A stretch of DNA of 64,000 nucleotides from Bradyrhizobium sp. C9 (GTDB lineage Bacteria; Pseudomonadota; Alphaproteobacteria; Rhizobiales; Xanthobacteraceae), in NCBI RefSeq assembly GCF_002532045.1, contig NZ_NWTG01000022.1:1-64000 (forward strand), read 5' to 3'. The position numbers were made by a program, and so were the translations under genes. Each line of letters starts with the position of its first letter. Within the stretch, counting starts at the first letter, position 1. Shown piece by piece: positions 17,717-25,940 of the stretch. Under the pieces are notes generated by a model. That model had not been told where the DNA came from and searched no databases. It saw only the letters and a list, made by a program, of their open reading frames with translations.

Positions 17717-17912
17717 ATTCGTTCCAAAACTGATGTCGGAGGGTCGAATCGCGACGGGGCCAAAATGCCCTGTCCGAAGTTGCGGAGGGTTTACCCGACG
17801 AGGCCGGGTGCGGCAACCAAGGGAACGCCCGGTTTTCGGGTCAAACGGCAGATTTTCCGCACCGGGGCGGTCAATCGTTTGCCTAATCCGCCCGCAGGCC
17901 TATCTTCCCGAT

Positions 17913-19385
17913 ATGACCATCCATTTCCCGTTCCAGAACACCTATTCGGCGCTGCCGGCGAACTTTTTCGCCCGCGTCGCGCCGACCCCGGTGGCCGCCC
18001 CCCGCCTGATCAAGCTGAACCGGCCGCTCGCGGTCCAGCTCGGGCTGGATCCGGACCTGCTCTCGACGGCTGAGGGCGCCGAAATCCTCGCTGGCAAGCG
18101 GCTGCCCGACGGCGCCGACCCGATCGCCATGGCCTATGCCGGCCACCAGTTCGGGCATTTCGTTCCCCAGCTCGGCGACGGCCGCGCCATCCTGCTCGGC
18201 GAGGTCATCGACAGAGACGGCGTCCGCCGTGACATCCAGCTCAAGGGATCGGGCCCCACCCCGTTCTCCCGCCGCGGCGACGGCCGCGCCGCGCTCGGCC
18301 CGGTGCTGCGCGAATACATCGTCAGCGAGGCGATGTTCGCGCTCGGCATTCCGACCACGCGCTCGCTCGCCGCGGTCGTCACTGGCGAGCCCGTGATGCG
18401 CGAGACGGCGCTGCCGGGTGCAGTGCTGACCCGCGTCGCCGCGAGCCACATCCGCGTCGGCACCTTCCAGTTCTTCGCCGCTCGCGGCGACACCGACGGC
18501 GTGCGCGCCCTCGCCGACCATGTCATCGCCAGGCACTATCCGGAGCTGAAGGATGCCGCCCAGCCCTATCACGCGCTGCTCGCCGGCGTCGTGGCGCGGC
18601 AGGCTTCGCTGGTCGCGCGCTGGCTGCTGGTCGGCTTCATCCACGGCGTGATGAACACCGACAACACCTCGATCTCAGGCGAGACCATCGACTACGGCCC
18701 CTGCGCCTTCCTCGATGCCTACAATCCGGCGCAGGTGTTCTCCTCGATCGACGAGATGGGCCGCTACGCCTATGCCAACCAGCCGCGCATCGCGCTGTGG
18801 AATCTGACCCGGCTCGCCGAATGCCTGCTGCCGCTGTTCGACAGTGAGCAGGAGAAGGCGATCGAGCAGGCGCAAGTGATCCTCGGCGAATTTCCGGAAA
18901 AGTTCACCGGGGCCTATCAGGCCGGGCTGCGCGCCAAGGTCGGCCTGTTCACCGCGCACGACGGCGACGAAGCGCTGATCCAGGACCTGCTCGACGCGAT
19001 GGCGAAGAGCGCGGCCGACTTCACGTTGACCTTCCGCCATCTCGGCGAAGCAGCCCGCGGCGACGCCGCCGATGTCCGCGCGCAGTTTACCGATCCGGCA
19101 GCGTTCGACGAATGGGCCGATCGCTGGCGCACCCGCCTCGCGCTGGAGCCGCAGACGCCGGCCGAGCGCAAGACCGCGATGGGCGCCGTCAACCCGGCCT
19201 TCATCCCGCGCAACCACCGCATCGAGGCGGTGATCCAGGCGGCCGTCAACCGCGACGACTACGCGCCGTTCGAGGAACTGCTGACCGTGCTGGCCAAGCC
19301 CTACGGCGACCAGCCTCAATTCGCGGCCTATGCCGATCCACCGCTGCCCGAACAGATGGTGACGCAGACGTTCTGCGGGACGTGA
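17913..19385 (+). CDS. selO: SelO/YdiU family protein adenylyltransferase
   Basis: A pseudokinase that transfers AMP from ATP to protein Ser/Thr/Tyr residues, linked to redox control. The start at 17913 gives 490 residues, the usual length, and the N-terminus FPFQNTYSALPANFFARV is typical. Conserved stretches include YAGHQFGHFVPQLGDGRA, LKGSGPTPFSRRGDGRAALG, REYIVSEAMFALGIPTTRSL and the metal-binding HGVMNTDNTSISGETIDYGP. It ends in a Cys-containing tail (QTFCGT), as the family usually does. Divergent from aspS and followed by a palindromic repeat. An open frame continuing upstream to 17733 is not supported. Confidence 0.93.
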   Translation: MTIHFPFQNTYSALPANFFARVAPTPVAAPRLIKLNRPLAVQLGLDPDLLSTAEGAEILAGKRLPDGADPIAMAYAGHQFGHFVPQLGDGRAILLGEVIDRDGVRRDIQLKGSGPTPFSRRGDGRAALGPVLREYIVSEAMFALGIPTTRSLAAVVTGEPVMRETALPGAVLTRVAASHIRVGTFQFFAARGDTDGVRALADHVIARHYPELKDAAQPYHALLAGVVARQASLVARWLLVGFIHGVMNTDNTSISGETIDYGPCAFLDAYNPAQVFSSIDEMGRYAYANQPRIALWNLTRLAECLLPLFDSEQEKAIEQAQVILGEFPEKFTGAYQAGLRAKVGLFTAHDGDEALIQDLLDAMAKSAADFTLTFRHLGEAARGDAADVRAQFTDPAAFDEWADRWRTRLALEPQTPAERKTAMGAVNPAFIPRNHRIEAVIQAAVNRDDYAPFEELLTVLAKPYGDQPQFAAYADPPLPEQMVTQTFCGT

Positions 19386-19394
19386 CCCCAGATT

Positions 19395-19477
19395 GTAGGA
19401 TGGGTAGAGCGCAGCGAAACCCATCAATCTCGCCAGCGGAGCCGACGATGGGTTTCGCTTCGCTCTACCCATCCTAC
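19395..19477. repeat. 83-base near-perfect inverted repeat
   Basis: Arms of 31 bases beginning GTAGGATGGGTAGAGC and ending in the complement GCTCTACCCATCCTAC match with a single mismatch, separated by a 21-base centre. It sits exactly between the convergent selO and dehydrogenase genes. The AGCGAAACCCATC module resembles widespread proteobacterial interspersed palindromes. It may end transcription in both directions. Confidence 0.85.
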
Positions 19478-19481
19478 GCAT

Positions 19482-20471
19482 TCACACCGTCACCACGATC
19501 TTCCCGAACTGCACGTTCGACTCCAGATACCGGTGCGCCGCGACGATCTCCTCGAACGGAAACGTTCTGGCGATGATCGGCTTCAGCGTGCCATCCGCAA
19601 GCCCATCGATGACGAATGCTTTCGCCACCGCTAGCCGCGCCGGATCCTGAACAATCTCGTGCACGCGGTAGCCGCGCAGGATCAGGCTCTTGCTCAGCAC
19701 GGTGAACAGCGGAAACGGTGTCGGCTCCGGGCTGAGCCCGCCATACTCGATCAGGATGCCGCCATGCGCCATCGCTGATGTCAGCGGCATGAAGACGGGG
19801 CCGCCGACCGGATCGAGCACCGCGCGAACGCCGTTCGGCCCTGCGATCTGCTCCAGCCTTGATTGCAGGTCTTCCTCCGCAGACGCGATCACATGCGCAG
19901 CGCCGGCATCGCGCAGGGCTTGCGCCTTGGCCGAGGTCCGCGTCACCGCGATCGGAATCGCGCCAACGCGATTGGCGATCTGGATCGCGGCGAGCCCGAC
20001 GCTGCTCGATGCTGCCGTGATGACGACGAACTCGTTCCGCGCAAGCTTCGCGATGTCGATCAAGGCGCCATAGGCCGTGAGATACTGCATCCACACCGCT
20101 GCGGCCTCCGGAAAGCCCAGCTTCGGTGGATGCTTGACGACCAACTCGGCCGGGAACGTCGCGAGCTCGCCATAGGCCGGCCAGCGCGCCATCGAGATCG
20201 GCGGCACGATGCTGACGGCATCCCCCAGCGCGAAACCGCGGACACCCTCGCCGATCGCTTCGACGATGCCGGCGGCCTCGAGGCCGAGGCCGGACGGCAA
20301 TGCCGGCGTCTCGATATAGGTCCCCGTGCGCATCAGGGCCTCGGCGCGGTTCAGGCCGAGCGCCTTGATCCGGATCCGGACCTCGCCGCGCGCCGGCGGC
20401 GCGATCGCCACATCCTCGATGCGCAGCACCTCGGGACCACCATGTTGATGAAAACGAACCACGCGAGCCAT
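19482..20471 (-). CDS. Zinc-independent alcohol dehydrogenase/quinone oxidoreductase (MDR)
   Basis: A 329-residue medium-chain dehydrogenase/reductase that should use NAD(P)H on a quinone, enone or aldehyde. It begins RVVRFHQHGGPEVLRIEDV, as quinone oxidoreductases do. The expected zinc-ligand cysteine is absent (ALGLNRAEALMRTG instead of CGICHSD), and the nucleotide-binding stretch is ITAASSSVGLAAIQIAN. The ATG at 20471 is chosen because GGAG lies nine bases upstream. It is divergent from a LysR regulator 116 bases away, which is its likely controller. Confidence 0.85.
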   Translation of the reverse strand: MARVVRFHQHGGPEVLRIEDVAIAPPARGEVRIRIKALGLNRAEALMRTGTYIETPALPSGLGLEAAGIVEAIGEGVRGFALGDAVSIVPPISMARWPAYGELATFPAELVVKHPPKLGFPEAAAVWMQYLTAYGALIDIAKLARNEFVVITAASSSVGLAAIQIANRVGAIPIAVTRTSAKAQALRDAGAAHVIASAEEDLQSRLEQIAGPNGVRAVLDPVGGPVFMPLTSAMAHGGILIEYGGLSPEPTPFPLFTVLSKSLILRGYRVHEIVQDPARLAVAKAFVIDGLADGTLKPIIARTFPFEEIVAAHRYLESNVQFGKIVVTV

Positions 20472-20487
20472 CGGCAACACTCCAAAG

Positions 20488-20517
20488 CAGTTGAATTGCA
20501 AAACAGTTCAGTTGAAT
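20488..20517. promoter_or_regulatory. Candidate LysR-site direct repeats
   Basis: CAGTTGAAT occurs twice, at 20488-20496 and 20509-20517, start to start 21 bases (two helical turns) apart, in the gap between the divergent dehydrogenase and LysR genes. Spacing and position fit a regulator binding to one face of the DNA. No binding data exist; this is inference. Confidence 0.45.
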
Positions 20518-20587
20518 GAGCTATGCCAAGGCCAGTTCAGCGGATAAATCATCCCGCAGACTGAACAGTCAAAACCGAGGGTTTCGA

Positions 20588-21490
20588 ATGATGGACCGCC
20601 TGACCAGCATGGCCGTGTTTCTCAGGGCGGTCGATCTCGGCTCCTTCGCGGCCGCCGCCGAGGCGCTCGAGATGTCCGGCCCGATGGTCGGCAAGCATGT
20701 CCGCTTCCTCGAGGAGCGGCTCGGCGTCCGCCTGATCCACCGCACCACGCGGCGTCAGAGCCTGACCGAGTTCGGACAGGCCTATTACGAGCGCTGCCGC
20801 GCGGTGCTCGCCGAAGCTGATGCCGCCGACGCGCTCGCCGCCGATCAACTGTCCGAACCGCGCGGACGGCTCAAGGTGACGATGCCGGCGCTGCTCGGCC
20901 GGCGCTGCGTCGCGCCGCTGCTGCTCAAGCTGGCGCAGAAATATCCTGCGCTGGAGCTCGATCTCTCGTTCGGCGACCCGGTCGCCGATCTGATGGAGGG
21001 TGGCTACGACCTTGCGATCAGGACCGGCGATCTCGACGCGCAATCCGGCCTGATCGCGCGGCGCATCGCAAGCCAGCGCATGGTGGTGTGCGGCTCGCGC
21101 GCGTATCTGAAGGCCCACGGCAGGCCGCGCACGCTCGACGAACTCGGCCAGCACAAGGCGATCGTCTATCGCCGGCTGGGGCGCGCGCGCCCATGGCTGT
21201 TCCCACGCGACGGCCAGCCACCGCGCGAGGTCTGGCCCGCCGGGCGGCTCAGGCTCGACGATCTCGAAGCCATCGCCGACGCCGCGGCACGCGGCATGGG
21301 GCTGGCGTGGCTGCCCTCCTGGCTGGTGCGCGAGCGCCTCGACAACGGCACGCTGGTCCGCGTTCTCGGCGACGAGGGTGCGCTTGCCTACGATTGCCAT
21401 GCGCTGTGGCTGCCGACGCCGCGACTGCCGCTGAAGGTCCGGCTTGCGGTCGACGCGCTCGCAGCCGCGCTGCCGAAACTCGTGGCATAG
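20588..21490 (+). CDS. LysR-family transcriptional regulator
   Basis: A 300-residue regulator. Residues 1-60 form the winged helix-turn-helix (MDRLTSMAVFLRAVDLGSFA, then AAEALEMSGPMVGKHVRFLEERLGVRLIHRTTRRQSLTE). The effector domain follows with LKVTMPALLGRR and DLAIRTGDL. The start choice at 20588 or 20591 (two adjacent ATGs) matters little. The effector is unknown. Divergent from an MDR dehydrogenase, the usual LysR-target arrangement. Confidence 0.92.
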   Translation: MMDRLTSMAVFLRAVDLGSFAAAAEALEMSGPMVGKHVRFLEERLGVRLIHRTTRRQSLTEFGQAYYERCRAVLAEADAADALAADQLSEPRGRLKVTMPALLGRRCVAPLLLKLAQKYPALELDLSFGDPVADLMEGGYDLAIRTGDLDAQSGLIARRIASQRMVVCGSRAYLKAHGRPRTLDELGQHKAIVYRRLGRARPWLFPRDGQPPREVWPAGRLRLDDLEAIADAAARGMGLAWLPSWLVRERLDNGTLVRVLGDEGALAYDCHALWLPTPRLPLKVRLAVDALAAALPKLVA

Positions 21491-21627
21491 CGCCGCGCCG
21501 CTGGATTCTGCCTGTCGTGAGCGTTAACTCACCCTCCACCATGCCGGGAGCCTCGCGGCGGTAACCATAAGGCTTAACAGCGCGTCAACGCTCCCCCAAC
21601 AAGTCTAATTGTTTCCAATGGGGGAGA

Positions 21628-21744
21628 ATGGCTGTGGACGCATTTGCATTCGAATTCATGGGACTGGCGATGATCGCGCTGTGTCTCGTCGTGCTGGCGA
21701 TGCCGGCCGCGCGGCGGCCGTCGAAGAACATGCGCTACGAGTGA
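21628..21744 (+). CDS. Possible small hydrophobic peptide, 38 residues
   Basis: A short frame with the translation AVDAFAFEFMGLAMIALC, a continuing hydrophobic run LVVLAMPA, and a basic tail AARRPSKNMRYE, which reads like a small membrane protein. Purine-rich GGGGGAG precedes the ATG but is placed too close (one to two bases). It lies in the gap between LysR and the SLC13 carrier. It may be a genuine small gene or a chance frame. Confidence 0.35.
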   Translation: MAVDAFAFEFMGLAMIALCLVVLAMPAARRPSKNMRYE

Positions 21745-21957
21745 ATGGCTGGCGCGTCACGCGCCTCAATGACCTGAACGAATTGCCGTCGGCCCGCGAT
21801 CCGCGCGGATACCGGTCGACGGCGTGATCGACACGACCGCGCTCACGCGCATCGTCCCCCTTCCCGCACATCTCAGCCCTGACGATCGCGGCCATGCAGC
21901 AAGGTTGCGCGGTGCTATGGTCGCGCCGCCCTGCCCTCGTTCCCCTGATTCCCCGAC

Positions 21958-23262
21958 ATGACCGAGACCGCCTCGTCGCTGATCCATCCCGGCTGGTTTG
22001 CCGCGATCGCCATCCTGCTCTGGGCCACCAGCCTGCTGCCGGAATTTCTCACCGCGCTGTTGTTCTTCGCCGCAGTGGCCGTGTTCCGCGCGGCACCGCC
22101 CGATGTGCTGTTCTCCGGCTTCCAGTCGGAAGCGTTCTGGCTGGTGCTCGGCGGCTTCGTGATCGGCACTGCGATCCGCAAGGTGGGGTTGGCCGACCGG
22201 ATCGCCCAGCTGCTCGCAGACCATCTCAACGGCTCCTGGTTTCGGATGGTGGCCGGCGTGATCGTGCTGACCTATGCGCTCGCCTTCGTGATGCCCTCGA
22301 ACATGGGCCGCATCGCGCTCTTGATGCCGATCATCCTGGCGCTGGCCGATCGCGCCGGCTTGCCGGAGGGATCGCCGGGCCGGGCCGCGCTCGCGCTCGC
22401 CGTCGGGTTCGGCACCTATCAGCTGTCGGCATCGATCCTCCCGGCGAACGTGCCGAACCTGATCATGACCGGCGCCGCCGAGCGCGCTTACGGCGTGCAT
22501 TTCGACTACATGCCGTATCTCGTTCTGCATGCGCCTGTGATCGGCATCCTCAAGGGCGTCGTCCTGATCGGCTGCCTGGTGTGGCTGTTTCCGGCGTCGC
22601 CCAAGCCGATCGAAGGCGGCGCCGCGGCGGCACCGATGAGCGCCGCCGAATGGCGGCTCTCGATCATCCTGCTCGCGACACTCGCATTCTGGATGACGGA
22701 CTCCCTGCACGGTATCCGCCCGGCCTGGGTCGGGCTCGTCTCCGCATGCCTTTGCCTGCTGCCGCGCGTCGGCTTCCTCAACGGCGAGGAATTTGCTGCC
22801 GGCGTCAATGTCCGCACCTGCATCTATCTCGGCGGCATTCTCGGCCTCGCTGCCGTCGTCGCCTGGTCCGGGCTCGGTACTGCGATCGGCGATCTCATCA
22901 TTCCGCATCTGCCGCTCGATCCCGCGCGGCCGGCGGCGGATTTCGCTTCGATGATCGGGCTCGCCAGCCTGCTCAATTTCGTCGTCACCGCCAACGGCGT
23001 CCCCGCGGTGTTCACGCCGCTTGCGGCCTCGCTTGCCGCGCACACGGGCCTCAGCCTTCCCACCGTGCTGATGTCGCAGGTGTTCGCCTATGCGACGCCA
23101 GTGCTGCCGTATCAGGCCGCACCGATCGTGGTCGCCGCCGGCATGGCGCGCGTGCCGACCGGCGCGGCGGTCAAGATGTGCCTCGTCGTCGGCGCGATCT
23201 CCTTCGTCGTGCTGGCGCCGCTTTATCTGCTCTGGTTTCGCCTGCTCGGCTGGATCGGCTGA
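21958..23262 (+). CDS. SLC13/DASS family transporter
   Basis: A sodium- or proton-coupled anion carrier of the divalent anion:sodium symporter superfamily, probably for a dicarboxylate or related organic anion. The 434-residue protein has about eleven to twelve hydrophobic helices. Landmarks are FVMPSNMGRIALLMPI and the C-terminal half SLLNFVVTANGVPAVFTP, corresponding to the SNT-like substrate and sodium loops of the two inverted halves, although neither is the canonical SNT (MPSNMGR, VTANGVP). The substrate is not determined. It stands between small genes and chrA. Confidence 0.75.
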   Translation: MTETASSLIHPGWFAAIAILLWATSLLPEFLTALLFFAAVAVFRAAPPDVLFSGFQSEAFWLVLGGFVIGTAIRKVGLADRIAQLLADHLNGSWFRMVAGVIVLTYALAFVMPSNMGRIALLMPIILALADRAGLPEGSPGRAALALAVGFGTYQLSASILPANVPNLIMTGAAERAYGVHFDYMPYLVLHAPVIGILKGVVLIGCLVWLFPASPKPIEGGAAAAPMSAAEWRLSIILLATLAFWMTDSLHGIRPAWVGLVSACLCLLPRVGFLNGEEFAAGVNVRTCIYLGGILGLAAVVAWSGLGTAIGDLIIPHLPLDPARPAADFASMIGLASLLNFVVTANGVPAVFTPLAASLAAHTGLSLPTVLMSQVFAYATPVLPYQAAPIVVAAGMARVPTGAAVKMCLVVGAISFVVLAPLYLLWFRLLGWIG

Positions 23263-23361
23263 GCCGCTACGAGAAATATCGCGCCGAGGCGTCATCAAAT
23301 GACGCTATGCTTGCCCCTGATGAGTCCTGACATGAAACGCAAGCCAGGGAATTGACGACGC

Positions 23362-24582
23362 TTGCCCGACATCGACGTCCAGCACACCAACGCATCCACC
23401 GCGAGCTCGGCACACTCGCCGCTCGAGGTGCTGCTCATTTTCCTCAAGCTCGGCGTGACCTGCTTCGGCGGTCCGATCGCGCATATCGGCTATTTCCGCG
23501 ACGAATTCGTCACCCGCCGGCGCTGGCTTGACGAACAGGCCTATGCGGATCTGGTGGCGCTCTGCCAATTCCTTCCGGGGCCTGCGAGCAGCCAGGTCGG
23601 CTTTTCGCTTGGCCTGATGCGCGCTGGCTATCTGGGCGCGCTGGCCGCCTGGACCGGCTTCACGCTGCCCTCTGCGATTGCGCTGGTGCTGTTTGCCTAT
23701 GGCGCCGGCGGATTAAGCGGCCCGGCCGGCGCAGGCCTGGTGCACGGCCTCAAGCTGGTCGCGGTGGCGATCGTTGCCCAAGCGGTCTGGGGCATGGCCC
23801 GCTCGCTTTGTCCGGACCGCGAGCGCGCATCGATCGCAACGGTCGCGGCACTCATCATCCTTACGAGCGCCTCGTCGATCGCGCAGATCGGCGCCATCGT
23901 GCTCGGCGCCATCGCCGGGCTTCGGTTCTGCCGCGCAGCGCAAGCGGCCAATGGCGTCATCCACATCGCGATGCCGGTGTCGCGTCGCGTCGGCCTCTGT
24001 GCGCTGATCCTGTTCCTCGCTCTGCTGGTCGGGTTGCCGCTGCTCGCCCACGCCTGGCCGGGCCTCGGGCTCTTCGAAGCCTTCTACCGCTCCGGCGCGC
24101 TGGTGTTCGGCGGCGGCCATGTCGTGCTGCCGCTGCTGCGCGAAGCGGTGGTGACGCCGGGTTGGATCGGCGACGATGCATTCCTGACCGGCTATGGCGC
24201 CGCCCAGGCCGTGCCGGGACCGCTGTTCACCTTTGCCGCCTATCTCGGCGCCGTGATCGGCGGTGTACCGGGAGCGCTGGTTGGCCTCGTCGGCATCTTC
24301 GTGCCGGGACTGCTCGTCCTGCTCGCGGCGCTGCCGTTCTGGGACGGTTTTCGCAAGCGGCCGGCGGCGCAGGCGATGATGCGCGGCGTCAACGCCGCCG
24401 TGGTCGGCATCCTCGGTGCCGCGCTGTACGACCCGGTGTGGACCAGCAGCGTGCAGCGTCCGCTCGATTTTGGCATCGCGCTGGCCGGCTTCGTCCTGCT
24501 CACGGCATGGCGCGCGCCGCCGCTCGTGGTGGTCGTCCTCAGCGCGGCCGCCGGCATCGCCAGAGGGCTCCTGCAATCGTGA
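23362..24582 (+). CDS. chrA: Chromate transporter, ChrA family
   Basis: A chromate efflux antiporter of 406 residues consisting of two homologous CHR halves. The N-terminal half contains KLGVTCFGGPIAHIGYFRDE and CQFLPGPASSQVGFSLG. The C-terminal half repeats them as GALVFGGGHVVLPLLREAVV and GYGAAQAVPGPLFTFAAYLG. Starting at TTG (23362) is the only option that includes the full N-terminus, since the preceding ATG frames close at 23355. No ribosome site is evident. No chrB regulator is adjacent. It may give resistance to chromate, or take part in sulfate-related anion export. Confidence 0.87.
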   Translation: MPDIDVQHTNASTASSAHSPLEVLLIFLKLGVTCFGGPIAHIGYFRDEFVTRRRWLDEQAYADLVALCQFLPGPASSQVGFSLGLMRAGYLGALAAWTGFTLPSAIALVLFAYGAGGLSGPAGAGLVHGLKLVAVAIVAQAVWGMARSLCPDRERASIATVAALIILTSASSIAQIGAIVLGAIAGLRFCRAAQAANGVIHIAMPVSRRVGLCALILFLALLVGLPLLAHAWPGLGLFEAFYRSGALVFGGGHVVLPLLREAVVTPGWIGDDAFLTGYGAAQAVPGPLFTFAAYLGAVIGGVPGALVGLVGIFVPGLLVLLAALPFWDGFRKRPAAQAMMRGVNAAVVGILGAALYDPVWTSSVQRPLDFGIALAGFVLLTAWRAPPLVVVVLSAAAGIARGLLQS

Positions 24583-24652
24583 ACAGCCGTCCGGGCGTTC
24601 GGCCGGCCGGGTTAAGAACGCCTTCATGCCTCGCCGCCATCATTGAAGGCCT

Positions 24653-25807
24653 ATGCCGAGCGTACCCAAACAATCGGATCCGACCCGGGTTCCCGTACTG
24701 GACCTGCTGCGGCTCGCCGCGGTCGGGGCCGTGATCCTGTACCATTACGGCTTCTGGGGCACCGCATCGCACGGCGTCCAGAAGGTGGCGTTGCCGTACC
24801 TCGCCCCGGTCGCCCAATACGGCTTCCTCGGCGTCCCCGTATTCTTCGCGATCTCCGGCTTCGTCATCGCCTATTCGGCCGAAGGCCGCACGCCGGTCGG
24901 TTTTGCGATCGCCCGCTTCAGCCGGATCTATCCGACCTTCGTCATCTGCATGACGCTGACCTTCCTCACTACGCTGCTGCTGGGCCAGGCGTATTTCCAC
25001 GTGACCTGGAGCCAATGGCTGGCGAACCTGTTCATCGCGGCGCCGATGCTCGGTCAGCCCTACATGGACGACGCCTACTGGTCACTGGTGATCGAGGTCG
25101 TGTTCTACGTCTGGGTCGCGCTGTTTTTGGCCTGGGGCGTCTTCCCGCGGAAGATCGACACCATCATCCTGGCGTGGATCGCCATCACTTTCGCCAACGA
25201 GCTGACGTTGGACGTTCCGCTGTTCGAGAAGCTGTTCATGGCCGACGACAGCGGCTTCTTCGCCGTCGGGCTGCTGATCTACGAGCACTACCGCGGGCGG
25301 CGCGACACCAGGCTCTACAGCCTGCTGACGCTGGCGATAGGCACGGCAACCTTCCAGGCGGTGCACAAGCTGGAGCGGCTCGGCGTCCACACCCATGGCA
25401 GCTTCGATCCGCGCGTCGTGGCCGTGATCTGCATCGTCTCACTCGGCATCGTGTTCGCCGCCACCCGGATCAAGTCGGTGCCGCTGCCTGACAGCCTGGT
25501 CAGGGCCGTGGGCGGCATCACGTACCCGCTCTATCTGCTGCACCTGCAGCTCGGTTACGTGATCCTGCTCCTGACGACGCCGGCGCCGGACGCGTTTTCG
25601 ACCACGCTCGTGGTGGCAAGCATGGTGGCGCTGGCATGGTTCGTCTGGCGCTTCCTCGAAAGCCCCGCGCATTATCTCGTCAGGGACAAGCTCACCATGC
25701 TGGCCTCACGGCACGGATGGCCGTCGCGCATTCACGCGAGCGAAACGCGGGTCAATCCGGGCCACGTCTCCGCGCCGGTCGACGCCGGGCGGATCGCCAA
25801 TCACTGA
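24653..25807 (+). CDS. Acyltransferase-3 family membrane enzyme
   Basis: A membrane O-acyltransferase (OafA/NodX/ExoZ type) that would add acetyl or another acyl group to a surface glycan. The protein has 384 residues and about ten hydrophobic segments. Family features are VPVLDLLRLAAVGAVILYHYGF with the catalytic-type histidine, VPVFFAISGFVIAYSAEG, FAIARFSRIYPTF, and YWSLVIEVVFYVW. AAGG lies four bases before the ATG. The C-terminal tail after LVRDKLTML is polar and basic. Next downstream is the TPR glycosyltransferase, so the two may modify the same product. Confidence 0.87.
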   Translation: MPSVPKQSDPTRVPVLDLLRLAAVGAVILYHYGFWGTASHGVQKVALPYLAPVAQYGFLGVPVFFAISGFVIAYSAEGRTPVGFAIARFSRIYPTFVICMTLTFLTTLLLGQAYFHVTWSQWLANLFIAAPMLGQPYMDDAYWSLVIEVVFYVWVALFLAWGVFPRKIDTIILAWIAITFANELTLDVPLFEKLFMADDSGFFAVGLLIYEHYRGRRDTRLYSLLTLAIGTATFQAVHKLERLGVHTHGSFDPRVVAVICIVSLGIVFAATRIKSVPLPDSLVRAVGGITYPLYLLHLQLGYVILLLTTPAPDAFSTTLVVASMVALAWFVWRFLESPAHYLVRDKLTMLASRHGWPSRIHASETRVNPGHVSAPVDAGRIANH

Positions 25808-25940
25808 TAGCCAGACGGCACAAAAGTCAGCGTGCGCTCGCCGTCGCCGAGCGTAGGACGCATGCAACTTTCGGGATAGACGACATCGATAAACACGTAT
25901 AGGGCTCGTCCACACTCTCCACTACCGGAGGCTGTATCGG

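Noticed and set aside
21741..21827. Short GTG frame overlapping the end of the 38-residue peptide
   Set aside because: Only 28 codons with no hydrophobic or family pattern; insufficient support.
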